Positions 13,601-24,800 of a stretch of DNA of 64,000 nucleotides are shown piece after piece. The stretch's first letter is position 1. The number at the start of each line of letters is the position of its first letter. Source of the DNA: Rotaria socialis. Its lineage: Eukaryota > Rotifera > Eurotatoria > Philodinida > Philodinidae. The notes beneath the pieces are model-generated. The model did no database searches. It saw nothing but the letters and a program-made list of their open reading frames with translations, and was not told where the DNA came from. Where the stretch lies: positions 105,203 to 169,202 of the forward strand of contig CAJNYU010003455.1 of NCBI GenBank assembly GCA_905331475.1. Direction: 5' to 3'. The position numbers were made by a program, and so were the translations under genes.

Positions 13601-16600
13601 TTGAATTTAATTTAGAATCGGTAATGAAATATTTGTTTTGTTTTCTACAATCTGTTTTTGTTTTGATTAGTTTTTTAATTCAATGTCGTCAATTTCATGT
13701 AAACTTCGTCGTTTATTTATATCATCTATCAAATCATTTATTCCACCATCGGTTATCGGTGGTGTAAAATCATTTTTTATGAAAACTGAAACATTAGAAA
13801 TTGTACAATTATCCAATGCAAATTTATCTAATGAATTTCTCAAGTAGGAAAATTGATACATGTTTCATACTTAAAAGCTCACACTTTTGTTGTTTTTTTT
13901 TTATTACTTACAGAGAATTATGCGATGGGCTTCATTCAAATATTCATTTAAATAACCTCGATTTACGTCTTTCTGGCAATCAACTTGAGACATTTATTCA
14001 TGAAAATGCAGCTAAATTAGCGACTATACCAAGTCTAACAGCATTGGATCTTACTGCGTGTGGTAAGAAGAGATTTTCTTCTCTATGACTACTCATGTTC
14101 TTAACGACTGTAAAATAGCAACAGCGGCTTTACTTTTAGAATATATCATGTGTATAAGTTACGTTTGTTTCGGCTTGTAGCTACATCCTACTTCGTAACA
14201 GTCGGTAGCATTCGCTTCTCTTCTACGAATCGATAGGATGAGATCTCATAGAGTACTTTCGCTTAGTATCTGAGCCATTTTTGATACTTGTTTGAAAAGA
14301 TTATAACATAGGAATATAATGTGAACCTACGTGGGCCGAAAATCGAGTTTTTTTTAGGTTAAACAAACATGCAGAAATACATAAAATGTTGTAGCGGGAG
14401 ATTCTCAAAAATTATTTTCATTATCTATTTCTAAATTTTTCAATTTACTAATGCAATCGTATAAGATTACTTCTCTGACCTTTGAAATGTTATGCTATTT
14501 TTGCTGTAAAATTAACTCCTGATGATATTCTAAGGAACTCAGTTAAAGGTTGATCATAATTGATTTATTCGATATCATCCTATATGCAGGCCTTATAGAA
14601 AATGACGAATAAGATACAACAGTCTTAGCTGTGTTTTTCTTTCGTAACTCCTAATCGAATCATTCAGAAGTACAACATTCAATAATTATAATATTTTTTT
14701 CAAATTTAGATTTGGACAATGAAATTCCAACTCTCTTAGGAGAATTAAAGAAAAATCGAAAAATCAAGTCACTGCACATAGGCAAAAATTTTAATAATAT
14801 AAAACAAAAGTAAAAATTTCGTAATACAAGTTTTTATTATTCTATTGTTTTCAATTTATAGAAATATGCAGCGAACAATAAGTGCAATGAAAGATCTTGT
14901 TATAGATAGTGTACGAATAAAGGAAGAAATAATTTCTTTATTTCATATTGATTCTGTTTAGGATTTGGAATATTTATCAATAGCTGATTCAAAATTAAAA
15001 GAAAATACAATTGATTTTCTTTTAGCATTGACTTATAATGCATCATTAAAAATACTTGATATTCGGTAAGAACGGAAAAGTTTTCATTTGATCTTTTATT
15101 AAAATATTTTTCTTTGATAACAGAGGAAACCTAATGGGTGATACAGGTGCTCGTGTCATTACTCATATAATACAAATAAATCGCCAATTGCATACATTAT
15201 TTTTCGATCGAAATCTTCTCTCCTTCAATAGTTTTGAAGATATTGTTAATGCAATGGAAGAGTAAGTAGAAATTAGTCGAAGTTTTTATTTAGATTTTGA
15301 TTCGATTTTAATATTCTGAAAATTGAATAAAATTATCCTAACTCATGAAGAGAGAGTCTTGATATTGCGTAGCATTTCATCTACAAAACGATTAACATTT
15401 GTAAAAAAATTCTTTTCTAAGATCAATGTCGTATGAGAAGGTGGACGCATTCAAATTTCAAGGTTTCATATAACAGTTGGAGTCGTTTTTTAACTGATCA
15501 TTTTACAAATCGATTTCCGAATCTTTTAATATCTCTATATGAATAACAGAAGATTTCGAAGAAAACAATCGATCATCTCACATCTAGATTAATCTAATAA
15601 GATTTATCGTTTTAATTTATAGAACTGACAGATCTTAATATTTGCCTAATTCATCTCACTTGCCCATGATATTTTTTTTTGAAGTATTTTGCACATCAGT
15701 TCAAAGAAATATTTTTGCTCCTCAAAACACATAATTTTATAAACAGTGGGGACATTTCATACGCTGTTCATATATACAGTAGTGTTCAGTAATAAGTAGA
15801 TAATTTTGTTTGATAATATTGTTAGAATCGTTCTGTTTATTGACACAAAACTTTCAGCTGCATAGAACTAATACTTGGCTGTTTATTTTTTGGTAAGATA
15901 TCAATCTACTGCGAGCATACAAATTGTCCGCTTGACAATTCTCGGTCCAGATTTTTGAAATTCCGAAAAGAAGATTTGAATTTTTCGAGAGACTCAATTG
16001 TCTTCGGTATTCGAACCCTGAAAGACCGTGACTTTTCAATCTAGACTTCATCCGTATTTTCTCATAGAATTTTCCATTAATTATCGAGTATAATTTTTCT
16101 TAATATTTTGAATCGAATTTTTAGAAATTATACAATTCAATATTTACCTATACCAATAACTGATATAATTCTAATGAAAATAACTGAAAAAGATCGAATG
16201 GAAAAAATTCAGATATTAATGAATAAAGTAAGAAAAAACAAATTTTGTCTTTTTCTATGACTGCTTTTTTTTGTAATGAATAGCTTGATTCAATATGTAC
16301 GAGAAATCAACAGCAGAGAGAAAATTTGAATTCGAATGATTCTTCGCTTTTGACAACAGCAGCAAATCTATCGCGAGAAATAAATCTATCGTGGGAAAAT
16401 CAGCAACAATTAGTTGGTGATCAAGCATCACTTGATTATATTTCATCATGTTCAAATAGAATACTTCAAAACAGCAATAACGATAACAACACTAATAATG
16501 AGTTAAATTCAATTTTGACGCGAACAACTCACATCAACAAAGTAAATATTACTTTATGCTCGAATTCTTTTATTGGGTAAATATTTTCTATAGATTTCAT

Positions 16601-19600
16601 CTCAACTATATGAATCATATATTGAAGAAGAAGAACATTTAAAAAACGAGTGGGACCACATATGTAAAACATTTCAAGAGAAAGTCGCTGAAAAAAACGA
16701 ACGTCTATCAAGAAAATATTATCAATTATTTAAAGAACAGACATCAATTAATTATGATGATGTAAAAAACTTTTAATGAGAATTAAATATTTATTTTTTA
16801 CGTTTTTTAAATTAATTTAGAAATTTCAAGAACAAATTCGAGCATTTTTTTCCAATGCAAATGATAATATTGAACAATTATTACGTAAAGATATAACAAA
16901 TAGATTATTAACATATTCACGCCAATGTTATATTAATGTGGCTACATGTTTACAAAAACGAGCGTATGATACAATAAATGATGTCGCAGTAGAAATGCAT
17001 AAACAAATGGTAAGATAACGAAAAATAAATAAAATTTCATTTATTTAAGTTATGCCAAATTTTCAATGAACATAGATAATGAAATTTATGTGGGAGAAAG
17101 TAATGCGTAATGCAGGCTTAAAGATTATATTCTTCTTCTCACGTGCGATCTCAAAGAGATTTTGAATTGAAAAAGTATAGAACTTCGAACTCCTCTCACA
17201 GAACTGGCTACAGCGATTAAAATATATTGTGATCTAGTCACATTAAGTAGAGATTCATAAATCGACAGATATTTTCTTTCACTTGTGCGATATCTGTCGC
17301 TTCGTTTTTAATCCTACAGGTATCTTTGCATATAGTTTTATTGTTAGATCCATAACGAGGGGACCTATTGTTGATTGACACTACGTACGATTTATAATCA
17401 ATAGTTTCCATCCGTTCTAAGATAGTAGTATTAAAGTTTTTTTGCACAAAACATGAATAGAAAAATTTTAAAATTAGCAACTTATCTTACATATCATCAT
17501 TTAGGAAACTGCTATGCTTCATACAAATGTTCCTCAACAAGGATCATTACTAATCAATGGACAAAATTCTGTGTCATCATCTAGTATGTTATTCTTTTTA
17601 ATTTTCTCAGCATAATTTTCTCATGAACATTTTTAGCTCTTGATCGTAATATGGGTCGTAATAGCAATACTAGCAATCGGCTAACACCTAAACATAATCC
17701 AACATCCGTAGAAACAAATGATGAAACGTTAAATCATCGAACATTGAAAAAAACTGATTCCAATGAATGTATTATAGGTAATGAAACATGTTTTCTATTG
17801 AGAATTTTAACTTAAATTTATATTTATTGAAGACTCTTCACCGCAACAAATTCATTCAACAGCTCGTACATCAAATGATAAAGAGCATCGTTTATCAACA
17901 ACTATACAAACCAAAGGACCGGTACCGATTTCACCAAAACCAACTACTTCTGCTTGGCGTACATCTTTATTAGTTATTTCAAACGAACAAGAATCAAATT
18001 CAAATATTTCTGATCCTATTTATGGCAATGTACAAACATCACCAAATACTATCAATAGAGAATTATCATTTGAAAATGAAGGTGATCTGATCGAGCATGA
18101 TCTACTTGATCTAGTCGAACAAGAAAAACAAAAAGAAGAACAACGAAATGCACCGCCTGCATTACCGATTAAAACACGAACTGGAAGTCTAACCACAACC
18201 AAAGATAATAATAATCTCGATTTCGATATTGAACCAACAACGAAATTAACTCATCCAGGTAAAAATAGACAAAAACAGATCTACTTCTCATATCATCGAA
18301 ATTAAAATGTCTTGAAAAATTTCGATTTCGATGACATAGACTATTCTTTATAATCAATGAAAACTTATTATCGTATAGGAAAAGAACGTCCACGTCGTGC
18401 AAATGTGAAACGACCGATAAAACGTCCAGCGAACGTTACTGCAAATGATAGTTCATCTGATGGTGGTCTTTTAACAGACGAAAATGAAGATAACAGCATT
18501 GAAGATATAGTTTCCAAACCAATTATTGAAGTTCAAGGGAATTTTATATCGGCTGTTGAACCACAAATCACTGAATTACCATCGACGTAAGTAGAATTCT
18601 TTGATAAACTATTATGTAGTTTTTTTGTTACTTATTAAACTTCGTAAAAAAAACATACAAAGTTTCATGTATCTTAGAAAACGAAACAGATTTAAAAAGT
18701 TTGTAAAAACAAATGCATGAATTTTATCGTGTGGCTTTGTGAGATTGGAAAGAATACGAAATAGCCTATTGCATGGATTCATTTGTTTCTTTTTCTTAGT
18801 ACAGTTTTATTAATCTTTTCTTTTTATTATTTCTTAGGTCAGTTACAAAATTTCTTAAATCAGCATTAAAAACTCCAAAACCAGTCGTTGATGAACCATC
18901 TCCTTCGTCAACGGCAACAACGCCACTGAAAAATCTTCAACAATTTCCAATCGTCTTACCACGTCCTGTGCCTATAAATTCCATGTCCAAATCAATGATA
19001 ATGCCAAATAATGATCAATCCCCAATAATCAATTCCGATTTATCCAATGAATCATTTCCAACGAAAACTTCTATGTCAACAAGTTTATATTCATCATTGA
19101 TACCACCGAATCCTAATGAACAAAAAGATATCAATAATTCAACAGAATCTATTATATCATCAGTACCACCAGTATTAGCGCGAACAGGCAAAGTAGCCAT
19201 TGGCACCCGAGTACTGCCTGTTCTTGATCCAAATGGAGATGCACCACCAGTTAGATTAAGACATTTTCAAGCGGAGAAAAAAGGTAACGAAAAAAAAAAT
19301 GGCAAATGTTTTGAAAAGCTATGCTTGATTCAAAATCAATCATTCAAGCTATCTCACAAATCCCAAGCCTTCTGATTGGATCTTAGCTAGAAATAAGAAT
19401 ATCTGAAGAGCCGATGTAAACGAGTAATATTTAAACAGTCACTTTCAACATAGCCGTATCTCAGAATCAGAAGAATGAAATATTCTGAATGAGCAGGAAT
19501 TTAGAAAGAGTTTAAGATGCATTTCTATTTTCTGTAACCCATTAACACCTAATTATCTTCAATAGAGTAAAAACACGCTGACATCTTACAATATAGCATC

Positions 19601-20444
19601 ATCTCTTTAAAAAAATCAAGCTAATAGTAGGAACATTTGTTCTAGTACTCATGATTCTTCAATGAACAAATTGAATGTAATCACTCAGGCACGCCTAAAT
19701 AGTTGTAAAATATCTCTTATCAACTAGCAGTTTCGTTAATATTATTATAAGAGAAGATCAAATGCAACCATATGTTTCTTTAACATTATCGCCAAGCGAA
19801 GACTTTTGTTGTAGTAGATAAACCTTTTTAAAATGCTTTTAGGTCATAATGCATCAATAGACAATACTACTACTACATCAGAAGTTGGATCTGGTAGTAC
19901 TGCTGACTCCTCGGTTGTTTCTCCATCAATATCTAATAATGGCGATCATGATGAACAGTATAAACGTATGTATTTTATAATTTAATCATTCTAATTGAAC
20001 TCGATCTTTATTTTGTTTTCTTAGGATTGTCGGTGAAAGAACGCGCACGTATGTTAACAACAAATTCTCCGATGGCACCCAATGATAAGAAAACGATATT
20101 ATCATCGCATACAACTACAACAAGTAATTATCTATTAAAAAAAAAATTTCTTTTGTTTTATTTTTCGTTCTTAAAAAATTGAAATTACAGGTATTTAAAC
20201 TGAAAAATCTTTCCTTTTTACATTTCCAAGTAAGATTGTGTTTTCACGATTGGTTAACATGCTTATAACTCTCAGTGTGCTTTTTTTTCTAATCACATCG
20301 AGCTTCGAATTTTGCTTGATAAACACAAAGTAAAATGCTATGTATATCTTTTCTGTTCTCATTCTTTTAGCATCATCACAAACTCCACCTTATACACCTC
20401 GTACGTATCGTCGAATTATTGAACAAGTGAATTTATTCTGTTGA
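10621..20444 (+). CDS. CARMIL: CARMIL (capping protein, Arp2/3 and myosin-I linker)
   Basis: Twenty-seven exons close in frame to about 1362 residues, close to human CARMIL1. CARMIL proteins bind and weaken actin capping protein at the membrane and promote branched actin assembly. Residues 1-120 form the PH-like domain. The conserved block PCGGFSQRYECACD (exon 5) is followed by IIGALRHNEWFTKI and a long leucine-rich-repeat array (about residues 175-610; e.g. LDLSNNALEDKGL and HIGKNFNN). A helical dimerisation region follows (about 610-840). The Pro/Ser/Thr-rich tail holds a capping-protein-interaction motif, KLTHPGKERPRR, at about residues 1041-1052, fitting the family pattern LxHxTxxRPK. Exons: 10621-10654, 10713-10807, 10975-11034, 11097-11227, 11292-11463, 12741-12890, 12953-13041, 13098-13368, 13561-13620, 13671-13843, 13914-14062, 14710-14809, 14862-14910, 14962-15065, 15124-15261, 16125-16227, 16284-16541, 16594-16761, 16821-17009, 17505-17583, 17637-17777, 17833-18258, 18379-18586, 18838-19283, 19843-19965, 20025-20123, 20371-20444. 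An upstream non-coding exon is possible. Confidence 0.93.
11464..12740 (+). other. Long CARMIL intron 5 (1277 bp), no gene seen
   Basis: The flanking exons end in ..RAVQT and resume with LVDTVFAHR, matching the contiguous family sequence, so this is one intron with donor GTAAGT and acceptor TTATTTAG. No nested exon or clear repeat was recognised. Other long CARMIL introns with nothing recognised are 14063-14709, 15262-16124, 17010-17504 and 19284-19842. Confidence 0.6.
13382..13492. repeat. About 110-bp inverted-repeat insertion inside CARMIL intron 8
   Basis: The left end AGAGATGAGTGTGGGGCC is matched on the minus strand at the right end by CGAGATGTGTGGGACC. The element fills most of the 192-bp intron, while neighbouring introns are 50-70 bp. 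The interior is GC-richer (ATCGGCCATAGCCGTAGG). No exact target duplication is visible. It is probably a MITE that enlarged this intron. Confidence 0.55.
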
Positions 20445-21863
20445 CATGTACATTCCGAATTTCCTATTGCTTTTATATTCTCTATTGGTCGGATCTATTT
20501 TTCACGTGCAAACTTTCTCACCATTAATCAATAATTACCATTTAATGCAATATTACTTTTTTTTCTTCTTAATCTTTTCGACAGTTCTTTTTCTTTTTTT
20601 GTTTTTGTTTTGGTCTTGGTTGCTTGTATTTGATTATTATGCTTGTCTACTGGTGCTACATATTCTCTTCGTTTTTAGCTTGTCACGTGCTTCTTCTTAT
20701 TTAGATATCGACATTCTTTACTTTTTCTCTTAACACACTTGATTATAATTAATTAAACATGAAGCCACTAAATGAAATGTATATCTTAACTATTCTTTAT
20801 TTTTTGCCCATTTCTTTATTTGCGCTTATATATATATATAATATTATGTTTGTGTCTTGTTTTTTTTTTTCTTTATATAATACGATGATGAAAAATAAAC
20901 AAAATAAGAAATAGAAATTTTTATTGAATGTATTTATTTGAGTAAAATAAATCTGTAAAGATTTTGCTTTGCTGGTTGGGATAGATATAAAACGGTACAT
21001 GGATATCTTTCCTTTTGTTTTTTTTGCAAGAATCGAGTTCTACTCCTAGCCTATGAATAAAAACAGCGTAAAGCTTGTTGGTTTTTCCCCTACAATTTTG
21101 ACGTCGTCCATTAGAATGGGTTGCATCGTATTTCTTCTATTATCTGTTAAGGGGAAAGGAAATTCATCGTTTTTTTTTTATTTCAGATACCCATCAACAG
21201 TTTTTACTTATTTTAATTAATGCTTAAATTAATGCAAAAGTTTCTAGAGTGATTCCAAATCCCTAAGTCTTAGATGAGATTCTTTTTTTCCCATGGAATA
21301 TATTTATTCATTCTACCGCGGAATGCGTTGCATTGGATTCCGATCAATGTCCTGATTAGAAAAGTTAGTATAATAATATTATCGAACAAACAACATAAGT
21401 GAATGTCTAATTTTTTCTTTTCTCGTGAGAGATTATCTATTAACATATTATTCACTCTGAGATCACAAGTAATTGTATTCTAAAACTATTTTCAATTAGG
21501 AATTCACTTTTTTTCATTTGTAAAAGCGAGACTGGAGAAAAATTTTGCTTATATATATGCAATGAAACATTCTAAAATTCAACAGCATATTGATTCTATT
21601 CTTAACATAGCATGCGAATCGTGCTATTACGCCAAAGAGATTTATTTATAGTTTAAAAAAACCAGACGCAGTTGTAAGAGTAACAAAATCCTTCTTCACC
21701 CTGTCACTCCTTCATTTATTGATTCTATGGAAATAATCTTTTAAATATTACCATCAAGACCAGCTGTTTCTTGTTCTAGATTACATATTTGATTCTATTC
21801 TAAATTTTGTATTGTTGTGTAGAAATGGTTTATTTCTTTTCATTCTACTTCTAACTTGATACT
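20445..21863. other. Intergenic interval between CARMIL and SLC35C2-like gene
   Basis: The first part is the T-rich CARMIL 3' region. An open frame at 20446-20733 encodes a Phe/Leu-rich peptide from T-rich DNA and is not a credible gene. There is an AT dinucleotide run near 20826-20842. No RNA gene or other feature was recognised. Confidence 0.45.
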
Positions 21864-24800
21864 ATGGCTCGAAAGAATACAATGAATTTTCATAATGGAT
21901 ACAGATTATTATCATCAACTTCTTCCCAATCATCATCGCTATGTAGTACATTGATAGCATTATTCAAAATTTGCAGTTATATTTCTCTTTATTGGCTTTG
22001 CTCAATATCATTGACATTTTTTAATAGGCATTTATTTCGTGATTATAAATTTCCTCTATCTATAACAACATTACATATGGCAATAAAATTTATTTTTTCT
22101 GCATTAATTCGTTGGCTTCTATATAAGTATAATTATTCATCATGTTGCACAAAAGGAAATGGGCGACATCAAAATAATGATAGAGATCGTGTAAATTTAA
22201 CATGGTCTATTCTCTGGCGAAAAATTGCCCCTACCGGTACATGAAAGTTCTTCTGCAGTTATCCAATAAAAATCAATATATATATATATATATAACATAT
22301 TCTAGGTATCACAGCTTCCCTGGATATCAGTCTATCGAATTGGTCTTTGCAATATATAACTATTTCACTTTATAGTAAGTAGAAAAATTTCCTACTGTGT
22401 TTGTTCATTTTCTTACCGAATCTTATAAGAGATTTTGATTGGAATAAAATGGATGAGTAGAATATTTATCGAAAATAAAAACAAGATAGAATATAATCAA
22501 GTGAATTAAATGTCAGTGAGCTTCTATGAGAACTTCATAAGTAATTGAAGTATATATTTTCTTTTCGCTTACGAGGGAAGGTGACCAAGTGTTCAATCGC
22601 TTTTAAGTCAGAACTATGTGTGTCATATAGACACCAGTGAGGTATGATAAACTCCAAAAGGATAAGAGCGGATAGGCCTTCTGTCCAGAGTTATAGCCAT
22701 TTTACTGAAATATTTTAGCCTCTGGCATAGTATATATCAACAAATCGAATGTCAGTATTTTGACCTGAAATTTTACCCATCGACAGATCTCTTTGTGAAT
22801 AGAATGCTCTGAAATTTTCAGCTCAAAAGAATGTTTCGTTTCCGAAATATTAAAGTCTCAAAAATCAGAACATTTTAGTGTCTGTCTGTCGTGAAATATG
22901 AGTGCTTTTTGGAACTTTAATATCTCGGAAACGAAACATTCTTTTGAGCAGAAAATTTCAGAGCATTCTATTCACAAAGAGATCTGTCGATGGGTAAAAC
23001 TTCAGGTCAAAATACTGACATTCGATTTGTTGATATATACTATGCCAGAGGCTAAAATATTTCAGTAAAATGGCTATAACTCTGGACAGAAGGCCTATCC
23101 GCTCTTATCCTTTTGGAGTTTATCATACCTCACTGGGGTCTACATGACACACATAGTTCTGACTTAAAAGCGATTGAACACTTGGTGACCTACCCTCGTT
23201 AGATCAGAGAATTCATCCTATAGCGATTAAATATTCGCAAATGCTTCGTCGAGTAATTTGAATATTATCATTGAAAAAAAACACTTTGACTTCTAAAATA
23301 TGATGAATGAGATTCTTGTTTTTAACGACTAACATCTCACTTTTTCAAATTCACAATCTACTATTTTCTTTTTTTTTTTATAAATAGTTATGTGTAAATC
23401 AACTGTAATCATTTATATTCTTGTTTTTGGCATTATATTTGGACTTGAACGATTTGTAATGTTATATCTCGTTTAAATTTGCTTACTAAAAACTTTATTC
23501 TTTTAGCGTTATTCATTAATTGGTGTCGTAGCTCTAATAGCTTCGGGTTTATTTCTTTTCACATATCATTATACAGAGTTCGATGCTCTTGGTTTTATTC
23601 TTATTATGTTTGCTTCTTTTATCTCTGGCCTTCGTTGGACAATTACACAATTAATAACACAAAAACATGAACTTGGTAAAGTGAGAATTTTATTTAATTT
23701 TAATTTTTATCTAATGAACAAACGCTTTGGCAATAAGACTTGAAGCCGAAGATATTGTTGCCGGCTGAGGAGCTTCTGGTGCTTGAAACGGAAGACCATA
23801 GAGAGCAAAGGCTGTACGTGCTCGACCACCGTCATTTCGACGTCTTGCAAATGGATATGATATTGAATTGAGACTAAACGTACGCACTGTTCGGGGAGTT
23901 TTTGCCATTCGTCGATGATTGATCGACATTGGTTGACGTAATGTGCGATGCAATAGTCGTTGCTGGTTTTGTTGTTGTTTTCGCGGACGATCCTTTTCAA
24001 ATCCATAAAATGGATGGCGATATTTTCGTGACATTGTTGTTGCATTTATTAGATTTTCATAGGCAGCAAATTTTCTCTTTTTATGGCGATCTTTCGATAT
24101 TCGATAAACACGGTAACAATGCAAAGTCATCACTAAAACATTTTTCGCCATAAAAAATATAATTGTTGGTTTACTACATCGAATTCTTGCAACTAGTAAT
24201 GTTCGATACAACAACAGAAGGCCATCATGAATAAATAAAGACTAGCAACAAGAAAAGAAAAGAAATAATTATATAAACATGTTACTTTTGAAATGTATAT
24301 ATTAATATATACTCGAAAAAGTGGACATATAGTTTGATCTTGAAGAAAATGTATTCGTTTTGATAATTTTCTTTTATCATCTAATGTTGATCGATCTGTT
24401 ATTGGCGCTAAGCCGTCTGTATCAATAAATGCCATTTGAAATAAACCAATTGATAGAAGAGCAAGACCAACATACATCCAAATACGTTCAATAATAATAT
24501 CATGATATTGCAATGAATGTGACATAGCTAATAAATCGATGCTATTTACTAGAGTTACAAATAGAACAATACCACTTTTTGGTACACTCATATGTTCACG
24601 ACTTATCACTAAACGAGTTACACATAAAACAATAAACATTGTTTCTTGTAGTGCATCAAGCCAACGTTGTTCGTCCATATAGTACCATGCCTTATCATGA
24701 CATTCAACATGTCCGATTGATATTATAACGGGAGTAGTAGCTGCTAATAAATGTGACATTTGCGCTGATGGACCATCTGATAATAGTGTACTGTTAGAAA

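Noticed and set aside
15940..16050. A GGTTCGAAT-like T-loop on the minus strand in a CARMIL intron, hinting at a tRNA or tRNA-derived SINE
   Set aside because: The T-stem does not pair well and no acceptor, D or anticodon arms could be folded.
20446..20733. 95-codon Phe/Leu-rich frame after CARMIL
   Set aside because: It arises from T-rich 3' sequence; the apparent membrane protein is a composition effect.
23711..24045. A second, separate minus-strand gene overlapping the TMEM26 C-terminal exon
   Set aside because: The overlapping alternative frame lacks family features, whereas the main frame continues the TMEM26 homology in phase.
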